Below are positions 18,043 to 26,534 of a DNA stretch of 64,000 bases, in pieces (the first letter of the stretch is position 1; every line of letters begins with the position of its first letter). Position numbers and translations under genes: made by a program. Under the pieces are notes generated by a model. That model was not told the origin of the DNA, made no database searches, and was given only the letters and a program-made list of their open reading frames with translations. The DNA comes from Streptomyces tsukubensis (GTDB lineage: Bacteria > Actinomycetota > Actinomycetes > Streptomycetales > Streptomycetaceae): positions 3,060,501 to 3,124,500 of the forward strand of contig NZ_CP020700.1 in the NCBI RefSeq assembly GCF_003932715.1. The letters run 5' to 3'.

Positions 18043-19770
18043 GTGACCAGTACCGCGCCATCGCCCCTGAAGCGCGGGGCCGACGACCCGCCGCCCCCCG
18101 CCGCCTGGCCCGCGCGTCTGCGGCGCTTCGGATACACCCCGCGGACGGTGATCGGGCTGCGGGAGCGGCTCGTACCGCCGTACGCCCGGCCGTCCGCGAA
18201 GATCTGGCCGGTACTCGGTGTCCCCCCGCACCGCGTCGAACCGCTGCTGCGGATCTCCGCCTGGGCGGGCCCGCTGCTGGTCGCCCTGTTCGCCGGGGTG
18301 ATCCGGTTCTGGAACCTGGGCAAGCCGCATGCGGTGATATTCGACGAGACGTACTACGCCAAGGACTCCTGGGCGCTGATCAACCAGGGGTACGAGGGCA
18401 ACTGGCCCAAGGACGTCGACAAGCGGATCCTCCAGGACCCGTCGTCGGTGGCGATCCCCGTCGATCCGGGGTACGTGGTCCATCCTCCGGTCGGCAAGTG
18501 GGTCATCGGCCTGGGCGAGAAGCTGTTCGGTTTCGAGCCGTTCGGCTGGCGTTTCATGGTGGCGCTGCTCGGCACGCTGTCGGTGCTGATGATCTGCCGG
18601 ATCGGCCGGCGGCTGTTCCGCTCGACGTTCCTCGGCTGTGTGGCGGGTCTGCTGCTGGCGGTGGACGGGCTGCACTTCGTGATGAGCCGTACCGCCCTGC
18701 TCGACCTGGTGCTGATGTTCTTCGTCGTCGCGGCCTTCGGCTGTCTGCTGGTCGACCGGGACCGGGCCAGAGCCCGGCTGGCGGGGGCGCTGCCGGTGGA
18801 CGCCGACGGGCTGCTGCGGCCGGACGCGACGGTGGCGCGGACGCTGCGGCTCGGCGCGCGGCCCTGGCGGATCGCGGCGGGCGTGATGCTGGGCCTGGCC
18901 GCCGGGACCAAGTGGAACGGTCTGTACATCCTGGCCGCCTTCGGTCTGCTGACCGTCCTGTGGGACGTGGGCGCGCGCCGTACGGCGGGCGCGGTGCGGC
19001 CGTACGCGGCGGTGGCGCGGCGCGATCTGGTGCCCGCCTTCGTGGCGACGGTGCCGGTCGCGGTGGTGACGTACATCGCCACCTGGTCCGGGTGGATCTT
19101 CACGGACAAGGGGCATCTGCGGAACTGGGCGTCGACGGGACCGGGCCGGGAGACCGCCTGGCCGTTCCTCCCGGACTGGCTGCGCAGCCTGTGGCACTAC
19201 GAGACCGAGGTGTACGAGTTCCATGTGAACCTGACCTCGGGCCATACGTACCAGTCCAACCCGTGGAGCTGGATCGTGATGGGCCGCCCGGTCTCGTACT
19301 ACTACAAGGATCCGAAGCCGGGCACCGGCGGCTGTCCGGCCGAGACCAGCGGCAACTGCGCCTCCGAGGTGCTGGCGCTCGGCACCCCGCTGCTGTGGTG
19401 GGCCGGGTGCGCGGCGATCGTCTACGTGCTGTGGCGGTGGCTGTTCCGGCGCGACTGGCGGGCGGGCGCGATCGCCTGCGCCATCGCGGCGGGCTGGGTG
19501 CCGTGGTTCTTCTACCAGGAGCGGACGATCTTCGTCTTCTACGCGGTGGTCTTCGTGCCGTTCCTCTGTCTGGCGGTGGCGATGCTGATCGGGGCGATCC
19601 TGGGGCCGCGGGGGGCGACCGAGTCCCGGCGGGCGGTGGGCGCGATCGGCGCGGGTGTCCTCGTCCTGCTGATCATCTGGAACTTCATCTACTTCCACCC
19701 CCTGTACACGGGTGCGGTGATCCCGATGAGCGAATGGCAGGACCGGATGTGGCTGGACACCTGGGTGTAA
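18043..19770 (+). CDS. pmt: Dolichyl-phosphate-mannose-protein mannosyltransferase
   Basis: 575 residues of the GT39 family. It transfers mannose from polyprenyl-phosphate-mannose to Ser/Thr of exported proteins in the membrane. The acidic pair D101-E102 in the first outer loop (VIFDETYYAKDSW) is the family's catalytic/metal motif. About ten membrane segments are visible between residue 78 and the C-terminus, and SNPWSWIVMGRPVSYYY is a conserved late loop. The GTG at 18043 follows TACGAT by 6 nt. Streptomyces Pmt also acts as a phage receptor determinant by glycosylating surface proteins (known of the family, not visible here). Confidence 0.95.
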   Translation: MTSTAPSPLKRGADDPPPPAAWPARLRRFGYTPRTVIGLRERLVPPYARPSAKIWPVLGVPPHRVEPLLRISAWAGPLLVALFAGVIRFWNLGKPHAVIFDETYYAKDSWALINQGYEGNWPKDVDKRILQDPSSVAIPVDPGYVVHPPVGKWVIGLGEKLFGFEPFGWRFMVALLGTLSVLMICRIGRRLFRSTFLGCVAGLLLAVDGLHFVMSRTALLDLVLMFFVVAAFGCLLVDRDRARARLAGALPVDADGLLRPDATVARTLRLGARPWRIAAGVMLGLAAGTKWNGLYILAAFGLLTVLWDVGARRTAGAVRPYAAVARRDLVPAFVATVPVAVVTYIATWSGWIFTDKGHLRNWASTGPGRETAWPFLPDWLRSLWHYETEVYEFHVNLTSGHTYQSNPWSWIVMGRPVSYYYKDPKPGTGGCPAETSGNCASEVLALGTPLLWWAGCAAIVYVLWRWLFRRDWRAGAIACAIAAGWVPWFFYQERTIFVFYAVVFVPFLCLAVAMLIGAILGPRGATESRRAVGAIGAGVLVLLIIWNFIYFHPLYTGAVIPMSEWQDRMWLDTWV

Positions 19771-19939
19771 CCGGCCCGACCGGCCCCGGTGGTTCGGCCG
19801 GACCGGGTGCAGAGGGCACGCATATCACCGGCGGTCCGCGTGATGCTTGGTCCCGGCCCCGTAACAGAACAGCCGTTCGGCTTCCGTTGCGGCCTACTGT
19901 CTGAGGGCACGCAACGGGGATTCGAGGAGGGCGCGGAGC

Positions 19940-21568
19940 ATGCGCAGCGGAGCGAAGACCGCCGTCGTCGGCGGGGTGTTTCTCGTCGTGGCCGGAGGAG
20001 TCGCGTACGGAGGCTGGAACCTCTACGAAGGGATCAGCGGCGACGGCACGGGGAAGCAGAGCGCCAAGCGGACCGGGCCGCCGAGCCCGGAGGAGATCGA
20101 CGGGACGGCGCGGGACTTCCTCGCCGCCTGGGCCAAGGGCGACGCGGAGACGGCCGCCGGGCTCACCGACAACGCGGCGGAGGCGCGGGCGCTGATATCC
20201 GGCTTCCGTACGGAGGCGAAGGTGTCGGCCGCCGAGATCGTTCCGGGGCCTGCGGTGGGCGCGGCGGTGCCGTACACGGTGCAGGCGACGGTGGTGCACG
20301 AAGGGGTGAGCAAACCGCTGACGTACCGGTCGCAGCTGACGGTGGTACGCGGGCAGACCTCGGGCCGGGCGCTGGTGAACTGGCAGCCCGCCGTCGTCCA
20401 TCCGCAGCTGACGAAGGGCGCGAAGCTCACCACGGGCCCGGCGTCCGCCCCGCCGATCACGGCGGTGGACCGCAACGGCCGGGAGCTGTCGAAGGAGCAG
20501 TACCCGTCGCTGGCGGCGGTCGTCGACGGGCTGCGGAAGCGGTTCGGCGAGGCCACGGACGGCAAGCCCGGCGTGGAGCTGATGGTGGAGTCCGCGAGTG
20601 AGAGCGTGCCGGACCGGACGCTGCTGGTGCTCGCCCCGGGGAAGCCGGGCAAGCTGAAGACCACGATCGACGCCCGGGTGCAGGCCGCGGCGGAGAAGGC
20701 GGTGAAGGGCTACGGGCAGGCGTCGGTGGCGGCCGTCCAGCCCAGTACGGGCGAGATCCTGGCGATCGCCAACTCGCCCGCGGGCGGCTTCAACACGGCG
20801 CTGATGGGCGCCCAGGCCCCCGGGTCGACGATGAAGATCGTATCGGCGGCGATGATGCTGGAGCACGGTCTGGTGACCGGCGCGGACAGCAAGGTGGAGT
20901 GTCCGAAGACCGTGCAGTGGGACGGCCGGACCTTCGAGAACCTGAAGCAGTTCGAGGTGCCGAACGCCACCTTCCGGCAGGCGTTCGCTCGCTCCTGCAA
21001 CACGACCTTCATCAAGGCGATCAAACCGCTGACGGAGAAGGGTGTCGCGAGCTCGGCCCTGGGCGATACGGCCCGCAAGTACTTCGGCATCGGGCTGGAC
21101 TGGAAGACGGGCGCGTCGACGCACGACGGCAATGTGCCCGCTTCGTCGGGTACGGAGACCGCCGCTTCGTACATCGGCCAGGGGAAGATCACGATGAACG
21201 CGCTGAACATGGCGTCCGTGTCGGCGACGGTGAAGAACGGCGCCTTCAAGCAGCCCACGCTGGTGCCGCGGTCGGTGAACGACGCGGACTTCGCGACGGC
21301 GGAGCCGCTGCCCCCGGCGATGGCGGACACGCTGCGGTCGCTGATGCGGGCGGACGCGAGCGGCGGATCGGGCAAGCAGGCGATGGCGCCGGTCGGCGGC
21401 GACAAGGGGTCGAAGACCGGTTCGGCGGAGGTCGGCGACCAGGCCAAGAGCAACTCGTGGTTCACCGGGTTCGCCGGGGATGTGTCGGCGGCGGCCGTCG
21501 TGCAGGCGGGCGGCCGGGGCGGGGTGGCCGCGGGGCCGGTGGTGGCGAGCGTGCTGAACGCGCGCTGA
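19940..21568 (+). CDS. Class B penicillin-binding protein (transpeptidase)
   Basis: 542 residues. An N-terminal membrane anchor (about 7-26) is followed by an NTF2-like MecA-N-type domain (about 50-160, FLAAWAKGDAETAAGLTD) and a transpeptidase domain. Active-site motifs are complete: S296-T-M-K299, S352-C-N354, and K492-T-G494. It cross-links peptidoglycan outside the membrane. The ATG at 19940 has GGAG close upstream and GAGGAGG further out. In Streptomyces this locus lies near ssgE, and a link to sporulation wall synthesis is plausible but inferred. Confidence 0.93.
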   Translation: MRSGAKTAVVGGVFLVVAGGVAYGGWNLYEGISGDGTGKQSAKRTGPPSPEEIDGTARDFLAAWAKGDAETAAGLTDNAAEARALISGFRTEAKVSAAEIVPGPAVGAAVPYTVQATVVHEGVSKPLTYRSQLTVVRGQTSGRALVNWQPAVVHPQLTKGAKLTTGPASAPPITAVDRNGRELSKEQYPSLAAVVDGLRKRFGEATDGKPGVELMVESASESVPDRTLLVLAPGKPGKLKTTIDARVQAAAEKAVKGYGQASVAAVQPSTGEILAIANSPAGGFNTALMGAQAPGSTMKIVSAAMMLEHGLVTGADSKVECPKTVQWDGRTFENLKQFEVPNATFRQAFARSCNTTFIKAIKPLTEKGVASSALGDTARKYFGIGLDWKTGASTHDGNVPASSGTETAASYIGQGKITMNALNMASVSATVKNGAFKQPTLVPRSVNDADFATAEPLPPAMADTLRSLMRADASGGSGKQAMAPVGGDKGSKTGSAEVGDQAKSNSWFTGFAGDVSAAAVVQAGGRGGVAAGPVVASVLNAR

Positions 21569-21698
21569 GCGGATCCCGGGCCGGTGGTGCGGGTGCGGGT
21601 CCCGTCCTCCGCCGGGGTTCCCTTCGGGTACGCCGGTCGCGGCGCGGCCCGCCCCGGCACGGGGGCAATTCGGGTCGCCCCCGCCGTCCGGGCGCCAG

Positions 21699-21704
21699 TA
21701 ACGT
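21699..21704 (+). promoter_or_regulatory. -10 element for nearly leaderless ybaK-type gene
   Basis: TAACGT, 8 nt before the ATG at 21713, with no RBS between. Confidence 0.45.
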
Positions 21705-21712
21705 GCCCGGGC

Positions 21713-22210
21713 ATGAGCACTCATGACAGCACCGCATCCGACGCCCATCCCCGTTTCGCCGCCGCGCTGAAGGAGTTGGGGCTCGACGTCCCGGTACGCC
21801 GCTTCCCGGACGCCACCCGGACCGCAGCCGAGGCGGCGGCCGCCATCGGCTGCGACCCGAGTGAGATCGTCAAGTCGCTGATCTTCGCGGCGGACGGGGA
21901 GCCGGTGCTGGTGCTGATGGACGGGGCGTCGCGGGTGGACGTCGAGCGGGTACGAGCCGAGCTGGGGGCCGGGACAGTCAAACGCGCCGACGCCGATCTC
22001 GTGCGGGCGACGACGGGGTACGCGATCGGCGGGGTGCCCCCCTTCGGGCATCTGACCCGGACCCGGGTGCTGGCGGACCGCGGGCTGCTCGCCCACGACG
22101 TGGTGTGGGCGGCGGCCGGGACCCCGCACACGGTCTTCCCGCTGGACCCCGGGGCGCTCGTCGAGCACGCGGGCGGCACACTCGTCGATGTGCGGGAGCG
22201 TACGGAGTAG
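21713..22210 (+). CDS. YbaK/EbsC-family aminoacyl-tRNA deacylase
   Basis: 165 residues, one YbaK/ProX domain, which hydrolyses mischarged tRNA in trans. Recognised from EIVKSLIFAADGEPVLVL, DVERVRAELGAGTVKRADADLV (including the key Lys of VKSL) and GYAIGGVPPFGH (the GxxPxG loop). The start at 21713 removes 43 residues of low-complexity sequence and is supported by the -10 hexamer 8 nt upstream. It ends 18 bp from the convergent ABC permease gene. Confidence 0.92.
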   Translation: MSTHDSTASDAHPRFAAALKELGLDVPVRRFPDATRTAAEAAAAIGCDPSEIVKSLIFAADGEPVLVLMDGASRVDVERVRAELGAGTVKRADADLVRATTGYAIGGVPPFGHLTRTRVLADRGLLAHDVVWAAAGTPHTVFPLDPGALVEHAGGTLVDVRERTE

Positions 22211-22228
22211 CGGCACCGCCGCCGGGGT

Positions 22229-23113
22229 TCACAGGGTCCGCCGCAGGGCGCGTTCGCGGCGCTCCGCCACGTTCGAACCCGATTCGCGGCGGGCCGTCCG
22301 GCGCAGTACGACCGGCGCCACCAGCAGCCCCAGGGCCGCCCAGAGCCCCAGTACCCCGGCGGCCTCCCACAGCCGCCAGGAGCCGTCGATCTCGGCTGCC
22401 GCCGCCTCGTCGGGCAGGAAGACGGAGCGCATCGCCAGGCCCAGCCAGTAGACCGGGGTCGCCTGGGCGGTCCACTGGAGCCATTCGGGCAGTGCGGTGA
22501 CGGGGTGGAAGATCCCCGAGATTGCGATCATGCCCAGGACCGGGAGCTGGACCAGGCCCTGGGCGCGGGCGGAACCGGCGAGGGAGCCCAGGACGGCGCC
22601 GACCGGCAGGGTCGCCAGCATGCCGAGGACCAGGGCCCAGAGCAGGGTGAACCGGTCGCCGGTGCCGTCGACCGCGAGGCCGTCCACCAGGAACAGCCCG
22701 GGGACGAGGAGGATCGCCAGATCGGCGAGGAGCCCGCCGCCGACGGAGACCACCTTGCCGGTGATGAAGCCGCGGACGCCGTAGGGGGTGGCGCGGGCCC
22801 GCAGCAGGGTGCCGTCCTCCCGGTCGGCGGTCAGGATCTGGCTCATGGCGACCATGCCCATGGCGATGTTCATCCCGAAGATGCCCGGCAGGGCGAAGGT
22901 GGCGAACGGGATCCCGTCGGCGCCGGACTCGCGGTCCCGCAGGAAGAGCAGGACGGCCAGCAGCAGCACGGGCCAGAGGAAGTGGGCGACGAGGTCGGCG
23001 CCGTTGGTGAAGGACTGGCGCAGTTCGATCAGGCCCCGCTGCCATCCGGCGCGGAACGCGGCGCGGCCGGGCCGCGCCGCGGGCCCGCGGGCGGCTGCGG
23101 ATACCGGGCTCAC
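22229..23113 (-). CDS. ABC-2 type transporter permease
   Basis: 294 residues with six membrane segments, for example LVAHFLWPVLLLAVLLFL, FALPGIFGMNIAMGMVAMS and VLGMLATLPVGAVLGSLAG. REDGTLLRARATPYGVRGF is the cytoplasmic coupling segment of ABC-2 exporters. The GTG at 23113 overlaps the upstream ATPase stop as GTGA. Works with the ATPase at 23110-24057; cargo unknown (drug or lipid export is typical). Confidence 0.92.
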   Translation of the reverse strand: MSPVSAAARGPAARPGRAAFRAGWQRGLIELRQSFTNGADLVAHFLWPVLLLAVLLFLRDRESGADGIPFATFALPGIFGMNIAMGMVAMSQILTADREDGTLLRARATPYGVRGFITGKVVSVGGGLLADLAILLVPGLFLVDGLAVDGTGDRFTLLWALVLGMLATLPVGAVLGSLAGSARAQGLVQLPVLGMIAISGIFHPVTALPEWLQWTAQATPVYWLGLAMRSVFLPDEAAAAEIDGSWRLWEAAGVLGLWAALGLLVAPVVLRRTARRESGSNVAERRERALRRTL

Positions 23114-24057
23114 CGGGCGCCCCCGGGCCCGCCGGGGAGCCGCTGCCCGGTCTCTTCGGCGCGGCGGACCAGGGCCGTGTACGTATCGGCGAGGGACGCC
23201 CTGCGGACCTCCAGCTCCCCGAGGTCGTCGCCGTGGCGGTGGAACAGCCGCCGGGCGAAGGCGGTGGAGTCGGAGGTGGCGGCGATGTGCCGCCGGCCGC
23301 CCGCCGTCCACCGCACCTCGTCCTCGACGGCGTACCGGCGGGCGAGTTCGGCGGAGGTGCCGTCGGCGACGATCCGGCCCCCGGCGAGGACGAGGATCCG
23401 GTCGGCGAGCCGGTCCGCCTCGTCGAGGTCGTGGGTGGTGAGCAGGACCGTGGTGGCGTGCTCGGCGGCGAGCCGCCGGACGAGGGTGTGGAACGCGGCC
23501 CGGGCCTCGGGGTCGAAACCGGTGGTCGGCTCGTCGAGGAAGAGCACCTCGGGGCGGCCGACGAGTCCGACGGCGACGTCGAGGCGGCGCCGCCGGCCGC
23601 CGGAGAGGGTACGGATCTTCCGGCCCGCGTCCCCGGTGAGGCCGACGGCGGCGATCAGATCGTCGGCGTCCCAGGGCCGGGGGACGGCGGGGGTCGCGTA
23701 GGACGCGTAGTACGAGCCGAGGTGGGCGAGGAGTTCCCGTACCCGCCACTTGCCGTGGTCGCGCCAGGACTGGAGGACGATCCCGGTACGGGCCCGCCAC
23801 CGTTCGCCGCCGAGCGCCGGGTCGGTGCCGAGGACCTCGGCCCGTCCGGCGGACCGGGCCCGGAAGCCTTCGAGGATCTCCACCGTGGTGGTCTTGCCCG
23901 CGCCGTTGGGGCCGAGGAGGGCGAGGACCTCCCCGCGGTGGGCGCGGAAGGTGACGTCGTGCAGGACGTCGTGGGTGCCGTACCGCATCCGCAGCCCGGC
24001 GACGTCGAGGACCACGGGCGGCTGCTGCCCGGGTTCCCAGTCCTGTCGTTCGTTCAT
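23110..24057 (-). CDS. ABC transporter ATP-binding protein (DrrA-like)
   Basis: 315 residues. Walker A GPNGAGKTT (49-57), signature LSGGRRRRLD, Walker B LFLDEPTTGFD, and the switch His in LLTTHD. The C-terminal 90 residues (GGRIVADGTSAEL onwards) are the extra domain of daunorubicin-type exporters. GAAGGG lies 7-8 nt before the ATG at 24057. Divergent from the HTH regulator at 24272, which probably controls it. Confidence 0.94.
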   Translation of the reverse strand: MNERQDWEPGQQPPVVLDVAGLRMRYGTHDVLHDVTFRAHRGEVLALLGPNGAGKTTTVEILEGFRARSAGRAEVLGTDPALGGERWRARTGIVLQSWRDHGKWRVRELLAHLGSYYASYATPAVPRPWDADDLIAAVGLTGDAGRKIRTLSGGRRRRLDVAVGLVGRPEVLFLDEPTTGFDPEARAAFHTLVRRLAAEHATTVLLTTHDLDEADRLADRILVLAGGRIVADGTSAELARRYAVEDEVRWTAGGRRHIAATSDSTAFARRLFHRHGDDLGELEVRRASLADTYTALVRRAEETGQRLPGGPGGAR

Positions 24058-24094
24058 TGCACTGCCCTTCTCTTCACAGTGCGCTGAAAGCTAC

Positions 24095-24220
24095 GTTGCG
24101 TTCCCTCCCGGTCAACACCTTCCAGGGGTCCGTATTCGGCACCAAGCAGCCTTGTGCGGCGGATTGTTGCAACGGCCTTGCCGGTGAACGCATCGGGCCT
24201 TCCCGGCCGTACGTTGCAAT
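24095..24220. promoter_or_regulatory. Repeated GTTGC sites in the exporter/regulator intergenic region
   Basis: Three related sites: GTTGCGTT (24095-24102), the perfect palindrome GTTGCAAC (24166-24173) and GTTGCAAT (24213-24220); the first and third share TACGTTGC. The divergent promoters of the ABC operon and the regulator must lie here, so these are candidate operators. Confidence 0.4.
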
Positions 24221-24271
24221 GGGCTGTGGGTGAACGCATACTGGCGCCCGGCGGGAAAGGGGTGGTGTCCG

Positions 24272-25273
24272 GTGCCGGGAGGGAGACTGACCGAGGACGA
24301 GCGGCGGTCGATCGCGGGCTGGCTGTCCGAGGGGATCGGGTACGCGGAAGCGGCGCGGCGGCTGGGGCGGCCGACGTCCACGGTGAGCCGGGAGGTCGCC
24401 CGCAACGGCGGGCCGGGGGCCTATCGCGCGGACCATGCGCACCGGGCCACGGCCTGGCGGGCCCGCCGCTCCGGCAGCCGTACCGCCGCGGCGTCCGGCG
24501 GCGGCCGGGGCGCGGAGTCCGGGGAGGCCCGGCTCTTCTGGGAGCAGTTCGCGGCGGCGATGGCGGCGACCGGGCTGCCCCGGATGGCCGCCCGGGTGCT
24601 GACCGAGCTGTTCACCACGGACACCGGGAGTCTGACGGCCGCCGAGCTGGTGCACCGGCTGCGGGTCAGCCCGGCCTCCGTCTCCAAGGCGGTCGGCTAT
24701 CTGGAGGGGCTCGGCACGATCCGGCGCGAACGGGACCACGGTGGACCCCCGGCGCGACGGCGGCGCGACCGGTACGTCCTGGACGACGATCTGTGGGTCT
24801 CGGCCTGGACTTCGGGCGCGGACTCCACCGCCCGGTGGGCGGGGACCGCGCTGCGCGGCGCGGAGCTGCTGGGCCCGGAGACGCCCGCGGGGGCACGGCT
24901 GCAGCAGACCGCGCTGTTCTTCCAGCGGCTCGCGGCCGATATGGATGCCGGGCCGGTTCCGGCGGCCGACGGCGACCGGGTGCTGACCGTGCTCGCGGCC
25001 CTGGTCGAGGCGGGCGGCCCGCGGACCACGGACACGCTGGCGGCGGCCCTGGGCTGGCCGGAGGGACGGGTCGCGGCAGCCGTGGCGACCGCCGTACGGC
25101 ATCCGGAGCTGACCGATCCGCTGGCGCTGCGGGAGGCCGCCCCCGGGCTCTGGACGGCGGCCGCCCGGCCCGGCCGGCTGAGCCCGTCCCAGCAGACGGC
25201 CCTGACAACAGACCAGGCGGACCAGGCGGACCAGGCAGCGCAGGCAGCCCCGACGGCCTCGCGAAGGGCGTGA
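24272..25273 (+). CDS. Two-domain HTH regulator (HTH_38 plus MarR-like)
   Basis: 333 residues. The first 45 form an IS30-type HTH (GGRLTEDERRSIAGWLSEG, then YAEAARRLGRPTSTVSREVARN). Residues about 95-180 are a MarR/GbsR-like winged helix (MAARVLTELFTTDTGSLTAAELVHRL, then VSPASVSKAVGYLEGLGTIRRERD) with an Arg-rich wing, and the remainder is helical. There is no transposase catalytic domain, so it is a regulator. The start at GTG 24272 has AGGGG 9 nt upstream; a GTG at 24230 would add 14 residues without an RBS. Probably regulates the divergent ABC exporter. Confidence 0.82.
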   Translation: MPGGRLTEDERRSIAGWLSEGIGYAEAARRLGRPTSTVSREVARNGGPGAYRADHAHRATAWRARRSGSRTAAASGGGRGAESGEARLFWEQFAAAMAATGLPRMAARVLTELFTTDTGSLTAAELVHRLRVSPASVSKAVGYLEGLGTIRRERDHGGPPARRRRDRYVLDDDLWVSAWTSGADSTARWAGTALRGAELLGPETPAGARLQQTALFFQRLAADMDAGPVPAADGDRVLTVLAALVEAGGPRTTDTLAAALGWPEGRVAAAVATAVRHPELTDPLALREAAPGLWTAAARPGRLSPSQQTALTTDQADQADQAAQAAPTASRRA

Positions 25274-25410
25274 ACCCCTCTCGAACGCGTGGCCGCGCCG
25301 CCCGTTCGACGGGATCGTGCGTTCGAGCGCGGCTCGTACCGCCCGTACGCTTCAGGCCAGTTGACGTACGCTCCACGGCGTGCACGCCCCGGCGCAACAA
25401 CAATGTGCGC

Positions 25411-26484
25411 ATGCCTGATGACTGGAAGCGACGGATCGACCGGCTGCACGAGAATCTGGTGAAGCTCGACGACCCGGCGGCCTGGGTGACCGAGGCCGAC
25501 GCCGTCGAGGCCTCGTACCGCTACCCCGATCTCCTGGTGCGCGGCCCGGCGTTCGGGCTCGCCGCGCAGAACACCGGCGGGCACGGTGAATCCCCCGGGG
25601 CCGCGGCGCAGCCCTGGTGCGACGGCGGGGAGAACGGCACCTGGCGGCTGCTGCGGCCGGTGGCCAGCGGCACCCCGCAGGAGGCGCGGGACAGCCTCAA
25701 CTCCTTCCTGTGGTTCCGGGCCAAGGACGAAACCGGTGATCCACGGGTGCGCCGCCGACTCCTCGACGCGGTCGGCATCCTGGAGAACGAGCCGGTGAAC
25801 GAGGTCGAGGTGCTCGGCTGCCGCTACCGGGTGGTCCGCGCCGACGGGTTCGCCCGCCGCGGCGACGAGGGCATGGAGCCGCCGCGGCCCACCGACCCCG
25901 ACCCGGGCCACGACCACGCGTGGGAGAGCGACCGCCGCCGCCGGTGGCCCGAAGTCGGCCTCGTCATCGACCCCGACCGGGAGGAGGGGCTGATGGCGGG
26001 CGCGATGAAACTGGGCCTGCGGTCCTTCACGTACAGCGGCACCCTCTACCCCGACCAGGTGCGCCGGGACTCCGAACTGGCCGTCGAGCACTACCCCGAG
26101 ATCGCCCTGTTGCCCGTCGGTTTCAGCCTGGCGGAGCTGGCGGACGGCCGGTGGACGCCCCGGGGCGCGCTGCTGCCGTCGCCGCACGACGCCCGGCGGG
26201 CCCTCTTCGACGGGATGAACGAGTTCTGGCCCGTGATGTACCGCTTCAACGCGGCCGAGCGGGCGGCGCACGCCCTGGCGGCGGCCGAGTTCAGGGCGGC
26301 GGGGCGGGCGGACGAGGCACGGGTCGGGGACACCCTGTACCGGGTCTGCCGCATCGAACGCGCGATCCGCTGCGGCCCGGACGGCCCCGAGACCCCGCGC
26401 GCCTCCGACCTCGACAGCTGGGGCCCGATGAAGCTCCACCCGACGATGGACGACGACGGGACGCTGCACTACGAGGAGGGGTGA
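25411..26484 (+). CDS. DUF5954-family protein
   Basis: 357 residues, soluble, rich in Trp, Arg and acidic residues, without signal or membrane segments. It opens MPDDWKRRIDRLHENLVKLD and then AAWVTEADAVEASYRYPDLLVRGPAFG, which I recognise as the start of the Streptomyces DUF5954 group. The C-terminal third (LPVGFSLAELADGRWTP to DTLYRVCRIERAIRCGPDGPE) is also typical. Biochemical function unknown. The gene for a NADAR-domain protein begins 50 bp downstream on the same strand, so the two are probably one transcript. AACAAT 6 nt before the ATG may be a weak -10; no RBS is seen. Confidence 0.78.
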   Translation: MPDDWKRRIDRLHENLVKLDDPAAWVTEADAVEASYRYPDLLVRGPAFGLAAQNTGGHGESPGAAAQPWCDGGENGTWRLLRPVASGTPQEARDSLNSFLWFRAKDETGDPRVRRRLLDAVGILENEPVNEVEVLGCRYRVVRADGFARRGDEGMEPPRPTDPDPGHDHAWESDRRRRWPEVGLVIDPDREEGLMAGAMKLGLRSFTYSGTLYPDQVRRDSELAVEHYPEIALLPVGFSLAELADGRWTPRGALLPSPHDARRALFDGMNEFWPVMYRFNAAERAAHALAAAEFRAAGRADEARVGDTLYRVCRIERAIRCGPDGPETPRASDLDSWGPMKLHPTMDDDGTLHYEEG

Positions 26485-26534
26485 GGGCCCGGCCCCGGCG
26501 GGAGCGGGGGCGGGGCGAAGGGGAGAATGCGGGG

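Noticed and set aside
17977..19698. Long antisense ORF opposite pmt
   Set aside because: Arg/His/Pro/Gln-rich composition typical of a shadow frame in GC-rich DNA; pmt on the other strand has clear motifs and a promoter.
19685..22216. 843-codon minus-strand ORF opposite the PBP and YbaK genes
   Set aside because: No domain signature, Arg/His/Gly-rich, and both genes on the plus strand have complete active-site motifs.
24272..24400. IS30-family transposase
   Set aside because: Only the HTH_38 motif is present; there is no DDE catalytic domain and no terminal inverted repeats. The protein continues as a MarR-like regulator.
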